Assembly (NCBI RefSeq): GCF_013393345.1
Contig: NZ_QJRF01000043.1
Span: 1 to 64,000 of the forward strand
Direction of reading: 5' to 3'
Source of the DNA: Pseudomonas taiwanensis
GTDB lineage: Bacteria; Pseudomonadota; Gammaproteobacteria; Pseudomonadales; Pseudomonadaceae
DNA: 64,000 nt
The notes beneath the pieces are model-generated. The model made no database searches. It was not told the DNA's origin and was given only the letters and a program-made list of their open reading frames with translations. The position numbers and the translations under genes were made by a program. This document shows, in pieces, positions 17,152 to 25,628 of this stretch (positions are counted from its first letter, which is position 1; every line of letters starts with the position of its first letter).

Positions 17152-18882
17152 ATGAATTTCTGCCAAGGATTGCGCGGGCCGCTGCTGTTGGTCCTGCTCT
17201 GCACAAGCACTCTGGCGCTGGCCAAGGCCAGGCTGGACGTGAAAGTCGAACCTGCCAATGCGCCGTTGAAGGCCAATATCGAGGCCTACATCGGCGCCCT
17301 TGGCGACCGCAAGGAAGAAGACCTGCGACGGTTCCGGCGTTCGGCCGAGGACCAGGCGCGCCAAGCCGCCCAGGCGCTGGGTTATTACCAGGCCGAGATC
17401 GACAGCCGTGTCGAAGGTGGCAAGGACCCCGCCCTGCATCTGCTGGTGGTGCCCGGTGAGCCGGTGCGCCTGCGCAACGTCGTGGTGCGGATCGAAGGCG
17501 AGGCCAGCGCGCTGAAGGTGTTTCGCGTTCCCGAGAGCAAGGCGCTGAAGGCGGGTGCACAACTCAACCATGGCGCCTACGAGGACGCCAAGAAGCTGAT
17601 CCAGAACCAGGGTTTGCGCTACGGCTTCTTCGATGGACGTTTCAAGAGCCAGCGACTGGATATCGACCCGCGCGCCGGAGTCGCCGATATCGAACTGGTC
17701 TATGACAGTGGTCCACGCTATAGCCTGGGCGCTGTCAGCTTTGACGGCGATACCCCCTTCGACGCCGACCTGCTTGCACGCCTGGTGCCATTCCGGGCCA
17801 ACACACCCTACGACTCCGACCAGGTCGCCAAGCTCAGCCAGAACCTGCAGGCCAGCGGCTACTTCGACGAAGTGCGGGTGGATGCCAGCCCGGTGAAAGG
17901 CGCCGGCCAGGTGATACCGGTCAAGGTGAAACTGACAGCGGTGAAGCCGCGCACCGTTGGCCTGGGTGTCGGTTTCTCCACCGACGTGGGCCCTCGCGCC
18001 CGTGCCAACTGGACCCGCCACTGGATCAATCGGCAGGGTCATCGCCTCGGGGCAGAGACGGAAATCTCGCCGGTGCGGCAGAACGTCGGCACCTGGTACG
18101 AGATTCCCCTCGACCCGCCACTGACCGACACGCTGCGTTTCTCGACCGGCCTGCAGCGGGAGAACCTGGTGGACGTGGATAGCCGTCGCTTCACCATCGG
18201 CGGGCAATGGCAGTCCAAATTGCCCAGTGACTGGCAACGGGTAGTCTCCCTGCGTTGGGAGCAGGAAACCTTCGATTTCGGTGATGGCAGCGACGATGGG
18301 CGCAGCAGCTTCCTCATTCCCGGTATCAGCTACGGCGTGACCCGCGGTGACAACAAGCTCGACCCCAATCGTGGCTATTCGCTGCAGTTCGACGTACGCG
18401 GCGCCAAGGAGGGCATCCTCTCGGACACCGACTTCACCTACGCCAGCGCCATGGCCAAGGGACTCTACACCTTGCCCGGCGGCCATTGGGTGCTGGGCCG
18501 CGTACAGGCCGGCGGCATCGCCACCACTGATTTCGACGCCATTCCGCCGTCCCTGCGTTTCTTCGCCGGTGGCGACCAGAGCGTGCGCGGCTACGACTAC
18601 CAGACCCTTTCGCCGGAAGACAGCAACGGCAACAAGGTCGGCGGCCGCTACCTGCTGGTGGGCAGTGCCGAGTACCAGTACCCGGTCGCCGAGAAGTGGC
18701 GTGTGGCGGCGTTCGTTGACCGTGGTAACGCAATGGACTCCCTGAGCGCGGCGATGAAGACCGGCGCTGGCATCGGCGTGCGCTGGGTTTCGCCGGTGGG
18801 GCCGATCCGCCTCGACCTGGCCAAGGCCCTGGATGACCCGGGCGGCTACCGTATCCACTTCTCCATGGGACCTGAATTGTGA
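17152..18882 (+). CDS. tamA: Translocation and assembly module outer-membrane subunit TamA
   Basis: ATG at 17152 gives 576 residues, the usual TamA length; a GTG at 17134 is an alternative. A signal peptide (LLLVLLCTSTLALA) is followed by three POTRA domains (about 27-265) and a BamA-type 16-strand barrel. RFFAGGDQSVRGYDYQTLSP is the Omp85 loop-6 motif and the barrel ends in RIHFSMGPEL. TamA works with TamB in outer-membrane protein insertion and phospholipid traffic to the outer membrane. Its stop overlaps the tamB start by four bases, so the two are translationally coupled. Confidence 0.94.
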   Translation: MNFCQGLRGPLLLVLLCTSTLALAKARLDVKVEPANAPLKANIEAYIGALGDRKEEDLRRFRRSAEDQARQAAQALGYYQAEIDSRVEGGKDPALHLLVVPGEPVRLRNVVVRIEGEASALKVFRVPESKALKAGAQLNHGAYEDAKKLIQNQGLRYGFFDGRFKSQRLDIDPRAGVADIELVYDSGPRYSLGAVSFDGDTPFDADLLARLVPFRANTPYDSDQVAKLSQNLQASGYFDEVRVDASPVKGAGQVIPVKVKLTAVKPRTVGLGVGFSTDVGPRARANWTRHWINRQGHRLGAETEISPVRQNVGTWYEIPLDPPLTDTLRFSTGLQRENLVDVDSRRFTIGGQWQSKLPSDWQRVVSLRWEQETFDFGDGSDDGRSSFLIPGISYGVTRGDNKLDPNRGYSLQFDVRGAKEGILSDTDFTYASAMAKGLYTLPGGHWVLGRVQAGGIATTDFDAIPPSLRFFAGGDQSVRGYDYQTLSPEDSNGNKVGGRYLLVGSAEYQYPVAEKWRVAAFVDRGNAMDSLSAAMKTGAGIGVRWVSPVGPIRLDLAKALDDPGGYRIHFSMGPEL

Positions 18883-21800
18883 GGCGCGGGGTGAAGTACG
18901 GTTTCGCGATTCTGGCCCTCGTCCTGGCAGCGGTGGTGGCGATCCCGGCAACACTGCTGTTCACCGAGGCCGGTGGGCGCTGGGCGCTTGGTCATGTGCC
19001 GGGACTGGAAGTGGACGACTTCAGCGGAACCCTGGGTGGGCGCTGGAGCGCCACCCGGATGTCCTGGCAGCAGGACGGCACCGCCCTGGAACTGCAAGCG
19101 CCCCTGCTGGACTGGTCTCCCGCCTGCCTGCTGCGTCGCACCCTCTGCATCAATGAACTGGCCAGCGACAGCATCCACCTCGATCTTCCGCCCTCCCAGG
19201 ATGAAAGCAGCAGCGCCATCAGCCTGCCGGAGCTGCGATTACCGTTGGCGCTGGAGATCGGGCAGGTGCGCATCGGCCGCTTCCTGCTCGACGGCAATGA
19301 CCAGCTTCAGCAGCTGGAGCTGGTGGCACGGTGGCAGGTGGATGGCCTGCACCTCGAACGTCTCAAGCTGCGCCGCGATGATCTGGCCCTGGAACTCCAG
19401 GGCACGCTTCACCCCGAGGGGAACTGGCCGCTGGCCCTGCAGGGCAACCTGCAATTACCCGCGCCGGGAGAGACGCCCTGGAAACTGGCGTTGAAGGCGG
19501 ACGGCGATCTGCAGGGAACGCTCAAGCTCCAGGCCGACAGCAGCGGCTATCTCAACGGCCGCCTCGACGGCGAATTGCGTCCCCTGGCGGAGAACCTGCT
19601 GGCCAGCGCAACCTTGCGCGCCGACGGTTTCAAGGCCAGCGCGGACCTGCCGGACACCTTGACCCTCAACCAGGTAATCCTTAACGCCAAAGGCGACCTC
19701 AAGGCCGGCTACGCCGTGCAGGGCAAGGCCAGCCTGCCAGGTGAAGGCGGAACCGTAGCGCTGGATCTGGCTGGGCGGGTCGATGCCAAGGGCGCGGATA
19801 TCCAACAGCTCCTGCTCACCGGCGATCCCCAGCAGACCCTGGCACTGCAGGGGCGTGTCGACTGGCAGCAGGAGCTGGCCGTCGACAGTCGCCTGCAATG
19901 GCGCGAGTTCCCCTGGCAGCGGCTGTTTCCCCAGGAGCAACCACCGCCCGTGGACATGCAGCAGCTCGACGCCGAGATGCGTTACGCCGCGTCGCGCTAC
20001 GAAGGCAGGTTCGATGCGCGCTTAAAGGGGCCGGCGGGCGACTTCAGTCTTGGCAGTCCGGTGGCCGGTGACCTTGCCAGCGTCACCCTGTCGGACCTGC
20101 TGCTCAAGGCCGGACAGGGCAGGGCGCAAGGCCAGGTGAAAGTCGATTTCGCCAACGGCGTAGGGTGGGACAGCCAACTGAGCCTGAGCGAACTGGACCC
20201 GTCCTACTGGCTGGCGGAGCTGCCCGGCAAGCTGGCTGGCAAGTTGCAGTCCAAGGGCGCATGGCGCGATCAGCGCCTGGAGCTGAATGCCGATCTCGAC
20301 GTCAGCGGTCAGCTGCGCGGCCAACCGGCTGTGCTCCAGGCCAAGGCCGAAGGTGTCGGCGAGCGCTGGCTGCTCAACGCTCTGCAGGTGCGTCTGGGCG
20401 ACAACCGGATCCAAGGGCAGGGGCAGCTGGATCAGAAACTCAGCGGCCACCTCGACCTCGCCCTGAATCGCCTCGGGCAGCTCTGGCCGAAACTCTTTGG
20501 CAAGGTCCAGGGGCGGCTCGATCTCGCCGGCACGCTGCAAGCGCCGCAAGGCAAGCTTGCGCTGACCGGGGAACGGATGGGGCAGGGCGATAATCGCCTC
20601 GACCAACTCAAGCTGGATGTCCAGCTGGACGCCGCCCAGCGTGGCCGCGTGCAGTTGCAGGCGAATGGCCTCGCTTCCGGCGACAACGAGTTCGGCACCC
20701 TCACTGCCGAAGGCTCCGGCGACCGGGTACGCCAGCAACTGGAAATGAACCTCAAGGGGCCGATGCTCGATCTGCTGCTGGCCCTGAATGGCAAGCTGGA
20801 TGGCGGCAACTGGCGCGGCCAACTGGCGCGCGGTGAGGTCCAGGCCGGTGGCCAGGACTGGCACCTGGAGGCGCCGGCGCTGCTGGAGCGGCTGGCCGAT
20901 GGCAAGTTGAACTTCGGTGCGCATTGCTGGCGCTCGGGACCGGCGAGCCTCTGCGGCGGAGAGCAGCGCCTGATGCCGGAGCCGAAGCTGGACTACCGCT
21001 TGCGCGACTTCCCCCTGGCCAGCCTCGCACGCTGGTTGCCGGAGGACTTCTCCTGGCAGGGCCAGCTCAACGCTGACCTCAAGCTCGACTTGCCCGCCAG
21101 CGGTCCCAACGGCCAGATCACCCTGGATGCGGGCAGCGGCGTGCTGCGCCTGAAGGAAGATGATCAGTGGGTCGATTTCCCCTATCAGCGCCTGCTGCTC
21201 GATAGCACCCTGCGTCCGCAGCGCATCGACAGTCAGTTGAGCTTCCAGGGTCAGGGTCTCGGTGAACTGCAACTGGACGCACGAATCGATCCGCGCCCGG
21301 AAAACAAACCGCTGTCCGGACAATTCCGCCTGGACGGATTGGACCTTGCCGTGCTGCGTCCCTTCGTGCCCAAGGTGGAAACCCTTGAAGGGCGCCTGCA
21401 AGGCGCCGGCAGTCTGAGCGGCACCCTGCAGGCCCCGTATGTCCTGGGCAATCTGCGCCTGACTGATGGCCGGATTGGTGGCGGCGACCTGCCCATGAGC
21501 TTCGAGGCGCTGGGTCTGGACGCCCGTATCGCCGGCGAGCGCATGGAGCTGAGCGGGCAATGGCGCAGCGGCGAACAGGGACAGGGCAGCCTGTCTGGCA
21601 GCGTGGCCTGGACTCAAGGCCTGGACCTCGACCTTGCGTTGCGCGGTACCCGCCTGCCCCTGGTAGTGGAGCCCTACGCGAATCTGGAAGTGGAGCCGGA
21701 CCTGAACATCGGACTGGCCGGCGATCGACTGTCCGTGGGCGGCAAGGTGCTGGTGCCGCGCGGCAAGATCAAGGTCCGCGAGCTGCCGCCGCAAGCGGTC

Positions 21801-22523
21801 AAGGTATCCCCGGATGCCCGCGTGGTAGGTGAGCAGGACGCTGAGCAACAGCCGTTGCAGATGGCCATGAATGTGGACGTCGAAGTCGGCCAGGACCGCC
21901 TGCAGTTCACCGGCTTCGGCCTGACTGCGGACCTCCAGGGCCATCTCAAGGTCGGCGACAACCTCACGGGCAATGGTGAGCTGGTGCTGAAGAATGGTCG
22001 TTATCGGGCTTACGGCCAGCGCCTCGATCTGCGCCGGGCGCGTCTGCTGTTCGCCGGCCCGCTGGATCAGCCCTATCTGGATGTGGAAGCCGTCCGCGTC
22101 GTGGGCGACGTCACTGCGGGTGTGCGCCTGAATGGCCGTGCCGACGAACCCGCCACCGAAGTGTTTTCCAACCCCGCCATGAGCCAGGAGCAGGCGCTGT
22201 CCTACCTGATCCTCGGCCGGCCGATGAACACCAGCGAAGGCGATGGCAATGCGGTGGGCCGCGCGGCGTTGGCCATGGGCCTTTCCGGTAGCGCGCCGCT
22301 GACCAGCGAACTGGCCCAGCGCCTTGGCCTCAAGGACCTGCAACTCGATGATGACGGCGCCGTTGGGCAGATCACCGATCGCCTGAGCGTCCGTTATGGG
22401 CTCGGTGTGGTGGACTCCACCAGCGTGGTGGCGCTGCGCTACGAACTGACCAAGCGTCTCTACCTCGAAGCCGCGAGCGGCCTGGCCAGCTCCCTGGACC
22501 TGTTCTACAAGCGGGATTTCTAA
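18879..22523 (+). CDS. tamB: Translocation and assembly module subunit TamB (AsmA-like)
   Basis: The GTG at 18879 overlaps the tamA stop (GTGA). The 1214-residue protein has one N-terminal membrane anchor (FAILALVLAAVVAIPATLLF). A very long repetitive beta-rich domain follows, forming the periplasm-spanning hydrophobic groove, and the C-terminal DUF490/TamB domain carries NPAMSQEQALSYLILGRPM. The end, SGLASSLDLFYKRDF, is typical for the contact with TamA. The proposed role is to bridge inner and outer membranes for lipid transport and assembly of some outer-membrane proteins. Confidence 0.94.
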   Translation: MRRGVKYGFAILALVLAAVVAIPATLLFTEAGGRWALGHVPGLEVDDFSGTLGGRWSATRMSWQQDGTALELQAPLLDWSPACLLRRTLCINELASDSIHLDLPPSQDESSSAISLPELRLPLALEIGQVRIGRFLLDGNDQLQQLELVARWQVDGLHLERLKLRRDDLALELQGTLHPEGNWPLALQGNLQLPAPGETPWKLALKADGDLQGTLKLQADSSGYLNGRLDGELRPLAENLLASATLRADGFKASADLPDTLTLNQVILNAKGDLKAGYAVQGKASLPGEGGTVALDLAGRVDAKGADIQQLLLTGDPQQTLALQGRVDWQQELAVDSRLQWREFPWQRLFPQEQPPPVDMQQLDAEMRYAASRYEGRFDARLKGPAGDFSLGSPVAGDLASVTLSDLLLKAGQGRAQGQVKVDFANGVGWDSQLSLSELDPSYWLAELPGKLAGKLQSKGAWRDQRLELNADLDVSGQLRGQPAVLQAKAEGVGERWLLNALQVRLGDNRIQGQGQLDQKLSGHLDLALNRLGQLWPKLFGKVQGRLDLAGTLQAPQGKLALTGERMGQGDNRLDQLKLDVQLDAAQRGRVQLQANGLASGDNEFGTLTAEGSGDRVRQQLEMNLKGPMLDLLLALNGKLDGGNWRGQLARGEVQAGGQDWHLEAPALLERLADGKLNFGAHCWRSGPASLCGGEQRLMPEPKLDYRLRDFPLASLARWLPEDFSWQGQLNADLKLDLPASGPNGQITLDAGSGVLRLKEDDQWVDFPYQRLLLDSTLRPQRIDSQLSFQGQGLGELQLDARIDPRPENKPLSGQFRLDGLDLAVLRPFVPKVETLEGRLQGAGSLSGTLQAPYVLGNLRLTDGRIGGGDLPMSFEALGLDARIAGERMELSGQWRSGEQGQGSLSGSVAWTQGLDLDLALRGTRLPLVVEPYANLEVEPDLNIGLAGDRLSVGGKVLVPRGKIKVRELPPQAVKVSPDARVVGEQDAEQQPLQMAMNVDVEVGQDRLQFTGFGLTADLQGHLKVGDNLTGNGELVLKNGRYRAYGQRLDLRRARLLFAGPLDQPYLDVEAVRVVGDVTAGVRLNGRADEPATEVFSNPAMSQEQALSYLILGRPMNTSEGDGNAVGRAALAMGLSGSAPLTSELAQRLGLKDLQLDDDGAVGQITDRLSVRYGLGVVDSTSVVALRYELTKRLYLEAASGLASSLDLFYKRDF

Positions 22524-22531
22524 GTGCTCCT

Positions 22532-22574
22532 TGTGGGAGCGAATTCATTCGCGAATGCAGGACGCAGTCCTGCC
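22532..22574. repeat. Family B repeat with CAGGACGCAGTCCTG tail
   Basis: GTGGGAGCGAATTCATTCGC is followed by GCAGGACGCAGTCCTGCC. It joins the family C element directly, giving the same composite order as elsewhere in the window. Confidence 0.75.
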
Positions 22575-22661
22575 GTAGGGTGGATGACGCTCTTTTCATC
22601 CACCATCGGTGCCCAATCGAACCTCCGATGGTGGACCGATGAAGCGTGGTCCACCCTACGG
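22575..22661. repeat. Dispersed repeat family C, full inverted copy
   Basis: GTAGGGTGGATGACGC at the left is mirrored by GTGGTCCACCCTAC at the right, with an inner CATCCACCATCGG / CCGATGGTGG dyad. The layout matches the copy at 9401-9483. Confidence 0.8.
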
Positions 22662-23003
22662 TCGATGCCCCCGACAGGGCTCACTCTGGGACATACGAGC
22701 GAATTCATTCGCGAACGGGCCGCGAACATTCGTGTCGGGTGCCGTGCGCCGTTCGGCAAGAAGCTTGGCGCGTTCTGTTCCGTTGTACCCAGATGGTGCT
22801 TTGGCCGAAACCTTGAACGCGGCTCAGTTGGCCGAGGCCACTGCCTCGTATCGGCAGGCACGATTGCGTCGATGAGGGTCACCTGCTGCGGGCGTGTATA
22901 GTGCCAGTCCCGCCGATCCACGCTGTTGCCGACGGGCAGGCGTATTGAAGGGATTTCTTATGGTAAAGCCCTGCTGAGTCGGGGCGAGAAGGGAGATGCG
23001 GAG

Positions 23004-23492
23004 TTGGATTCCAGGGTGTGGTCGAAGTCGGGTTTTCTGTTGGTTTCACTGATCGTGATCGTCGTCGATCAGCTGACGAAGTACATGGCCGATGCGTCGT
23101 TGGAGTTCGGTCGCGCGGTAGCCGTTCTTCCTTTCTTCGATCTCCAACTCTCCTACAACACAGGTGCTGCCTTTGGAATGCTGGGTGATGCGGGTGGCTG
23201 GCAGCGCATCCTGTTCGCCGCCATCGCCCTGGGCGTCATCGTGGCAATCCTGGTGTGGATCATCCGGCAGCCCAATGACCGATTTGTCCATGTGCTCGGC
23301 CTGGCCCTGGTGCTTGGCGGTGCCGCCGGCAACCTGATCGACCGAGTCGCCTTCGGGCATGTCATCGATTTCGTTCTGCTCCATTGGCAAGGGCGCGGTT
23401 TTCCCAATTTCAACATTGCCGATGTGGCGATCAACGTCGGCGCCCTGATGGTCTTGCTGGGGTCCTTGAAGAGCAAGGAATCGCCCGAATGA
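23004..23492 (+). CDS. lspA: Lipoprotein signal peptidase (signal peptidase II), stand-alone copy
   Basis: TTG at 23004 is selected because AAGGGAG lies 8 bases upstream and the resulting 162 residues fit the family length. There are four membrane helices. Conserved LspA motifs are VDQLTKY, YNTGAAFGMLGD, GGAAGNLIDRVAFGHVIDF and NIADVAINVG; the Asp in GNLIDR and in NIAD are the catalytic pair. It cleaves prolipoproteins after diacylglyceryl modification. The housekeeping lspA of Pseudomonas sits beside ileS, not tpx, so this is probably a second copy. A small CTGACT/AGTCAG hairpin lies between it and tpx. Confidence 0.88.
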   Translation: MDSRVWSKSGFLLVSLIVIVVDQLTKYMADASLEFGRAVAVLPFFDLQLSYNTGAAFGMLGDAGGWQRILFAAIALGVIVAILVWIIRQPNDRFVHVLGLALVLGGAAGNLIDRVAFGHVIDFVLLHWQGRGFPNFNIADVAINVGALMVLLGSLKSKESPE

Positions 23493-23608
23493 ACTAGCAT
23501 CCAGGCGGATCTTCCGACGCTGGCTGACTCGAAAGTCAGGACAATCTCCCTGGCTCGTGGTTAACTCAGCGTTTTCCTACAACACCACCTCAAACAAGGA
23601 TTTTTGCA

Positions 23609-24106
23609 ATGGCTCAAGTAACCCTGAAGGGCAACCCGATCAACGTCGATGGCCAGCTGCCGCAGAAAGGCCAGCAGGCTCCGGCATTCAGCCTGGTCGG
23701 CGGCGACCTGGCCGACGTGACCCTGGCCAGCCTGAGCGGCAAGCGCAAGGTGCTGAACATTTTCCCGAGCATCGACACCCCGACCTGCGCCACTTCCGTG
23801 CGCAAGTTCAACGTCGAGGCCAGCAAGCTGCCGAACACCGTCGTGCTGTGCATCTCCGCCGACCTGCCGTTCGCCCAGAAGCGCTTCTGCGGCGCTGAAG
23901 GCCTGGAGAACGTGGTGAACCTGTCCACCATGCGCGGAGCCAGCTTCCTCAAGGACTACGGTGTTGCCATCGCCAGCGGCCCGCTGGCCGGCATTGCCGC
24001 CCGTGCCGTGGTGGTGCTGGACGAGAATGACAACGTGCTGCACAGCGAGCTGGTTGGCGAAATCGCTGACGAGCCGAACTACGCGGCTGCCATCGCTGCC
24101 CTGTAA
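23609..24106 (+). CDS. tpx: Thiol peroxidase (atypical 2-Cys peroxiredoxin)
   Basis: The 165-residue protein is a full-length Tpx. The peroxidatic cysteine is Cys60 in [14 protein letters not shown] and the resolving cysteine is Cys94 in KRFCGAEG, the Tpx-specific pair. It reduces hydrogen and alkyl peroxides using thioredoxin. CAAGGA precedes the ATG and a strong terminator follows the stop. No OxyR-type site is obvious, and tpx is likely its own transcript. Confidence 0.97.
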   Translation: MAQVTLKGNPINVDGQLPQKGQQAPAFSLVGGDLADVTLASLSGKRKVLNIFPSIDTPTCATSVRKFNVEASKLPNTVVLCISADLPFAQKRFCGAEGLENVVNLSTMRGASFLKDYGVAIASGPLAGIAARAVVVLDENDNVLHSELVGEIADEPNYAAAIAAL

Positions 24107-24125
24107 GGCGCACTGGAATGAAGAA

Positions 24126-24149
24126 GGGAGGCCAATGGCCTCCCTTTTT
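24126..24149 (+). terminator. Rho-independent terminator of tpx
   Basis: GGGAGGCC and GGCCTCCC form an 8-bp stem with loop AAT, followed by TTTTT. It lies about 20 bases past the stop codon. Confidence 0.93.
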
Positions 24150-24181
24150 GTTTATGAGCCGGCGGATTTGTAGGGGGGAAT

Positions 24182-24207
24182 TTTCGCGAGCAAGCTCGCT
24201 CCTACGA
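24182..24207. repeat. REP element (family A), single half
   Basis: TTTCGCGAGCAAGCTCGCTC then CTAC is a lone reverse-oriented family A unit without an obvious partner. Confidence 0.75.
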
Positions 24208-24258
24208 TGCAGGTCACCCTGGGAGCAGTAACGGTTTCGATCGTTAGCCGGGAGCTCC

Positions 24259-24294
24259 GATTGATGGGTTTCGTGCCTCTACCCATCCTACGGA
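24259..24294. repeat. Dispersed repeat family E
   Basis: GATTGATGGGTTTCGTGCC is followed by TCTACCCATCCTACGG. A related copy in the opposite orientation lies at 36488-36525. ATGGGT/ACCCAT can pair. Confidence 0.65.
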
Positions 24295-24299
24295 CTGAT

Positions 24300-25628
24300 T
24301 TACAGCGTCAGCTTCAAATTTCTGACCAACGCTCCCGGCAGCAGCGCCGACCAGGTCTGGCGCTCGCCGTAGGTGCTGCTGGACAGGCGCAACTGGCGCT
24401 CCTGGGTCAGCTCTTCCAACTGGTCGCCAAGCAGGTTGAACAGGCTGTCATCGAAACGCATGGTGTCCACCGGCGCCTGGATCTGGCCGTCTTCCACCCA
24501 GAAGGTGGCGAAGCGGGTCATGCCGGTCATGCGTGCAGCAGGCAGGTCGGACCAGTTCAGGTACCAGAGGTTGCCGATGTAGAGGCCGTTGCCGAGGCGT
24601 TCCAGCACGTTGTCCAGCGGAAGCGTGCCGGCGCCCATCACTAGCGACTGGGTCGCTTCGTTGGCATCGGCGCAGTTGGATTCCAGGCTGTACTCCCGCG
24701 CGCTACGGGGATAGACCAGTTGCCCGGTCAGCCTGCCATCGCGCACCAGGGGCACATCGCTGCGCGGGGCGCCCTCCGGGCCGAAGGCCGGGGCGAGAGC
24801 GCCGGCGACCTGTTCGTCCAGGTTGAGCAGGGGGCTCAAGTGGGCGCTGCCGTCCTGCAGGCGTTGAAGCGGGCTTTCCTTGTTGGCCAGGGCACGGGCG
24901 GAAAAACCGGTCCAGGAGAGCATGCCCAGCACTTCGTCCAGGGCTGCCGGGGCCAGGTAGGCGCGGTAGTCGCCGGGGTGCAGGTGACGCACCGGCTTGC
25001 CCAGGTACTCCAGTTGCCGGCGGGCATTGTCGAAGCGGCTGGTGAATTCACCGGCGTCCCAGCGCGCCCCGGCGTAATCGGCCTTTACCGCTTGGTGATT
25101 GGCGTGGAACAGGCTCCAGTCGAAGTTGAAACAATGCGCGGTATGCCAGCCGTAGGCCCCGAAGCTGTTGGCGAATCCCCGGTACAACGGCCCGGCGGCG
25201 TAGATGCCCACCAGATCGAGACCGTTGGCCGCTTCGTCGATCCCGGCCAGCACGCTGGCGCAGTCGGGAAGCGCTGCCTCGTCCACCGAGCGACGATGCC
25301 AGGCGGAGCGCTCCAGTTGCAGGTACGGGTCTGGCTGCAATTGGCAGATCACCAGGCGCAACTGCACGAGCCCCTCGGCCAGGTGCTGGCGGTCGCTGTC
25401 CAGGTCGCCGGAAAGGGCGATGGCGATCTCCGCGCTGCGGTCGTCACGGATCAACCGCAGGCGTCCGGTGCCCTGGGTCACATGTCCGGCCTGGCGCACC
25501 TGGGCGCGGTTGAAACGGATGAACTCGGACTCCTCGGCGCTGTACCAGAGGCTGAAATCCTCGCCGGCCTGCAGGCTGGCCTTCAGGCTTTCGGCCAGGG
25601 CGGTGAAGCGGGATTCTGCGTCGGCCAT
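24300..25628 (-). CDS. TldD/PmbA-family protein, TldE-like partner
   Basis: The start at 25628 overlaps the stop of the upstream TldD-like gene by one base (TGATG). The 442-residue protein has the TldD/PmbA fold (FTALAESLKASLQAGEDFSL, RFNRAQVRQAGHVTQG, MLSWTGFSARALANKESPLQ, GNLWYLNWSD) but no HExxxH zinc motif. That is the pattern of TldE/PmbA, the non-catalytic half of the TldD-TldE heterodimer. Such complexes trim modified peptides and mature some microcins or cofactors. It is distinct from a canonical pmbA in gene context. Confidence 0.85.
   Translation of the reverse strand: MADAESRFTALAESLKASLQAGEDFSLWYSAEESEFIRFNRAQVRQAGHVTQGTGRLRLIRDDRSAEIAIALSGDLDSDRQHLAEGLVQLRLVICQLQPDPYLQLERSAWHRRSVDEAALPDCASVLAGIDEAANGLDLVGIYAAGPLYRGFANSFGAYGWHTAHCFNFDWSLFHANHQAVKADYAGARWDAGEFTSRFDNARRQLEYLGKPVRHLHPGDYRAYLAPAALDEVLGMLSWTGFSARALANKESPLQRLQDGSAHLSPLLNLDEQVAGALAPAFGPEGAPRSDVPLVRDGRLTGQLVYPRSAREYSLESNCADANEATQSLVMGAGTLPLDNVLERLGNGLYIGNLWYLNWSDLPAARMTGMTRFATFWVEDGQIQAPVDTMRFDDSLFNLLGDQLEELTQERQLRLSSSTYGERQTWSALLPGALVRNLKLTL

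Larger units (their letters stand above)
22524..23003. other. Gene-free interval rich in dispersed repeats
   Basis: These 480 bases contain a family B unit, a family C copy and a fragment of family B at 22698-22715, then about 280 bases with no gene I can support. A TATAGT sequence at 22898-22903 could be a -10 box for the following lspA gene. Frames running into lspA from 22926 rely on a TTG with no Shine-Dalgarno sequence. Confidence 0.6.

Noticed and set aside
22926-23003. Longer N-terminus for the LspA protein
   Set aside because: The upstream TTG lacks a Shine-Dalgarno sequence and adds a polar segment foreign to LspA. The TTG at 23004 has AAGGGAG at the right spacing.
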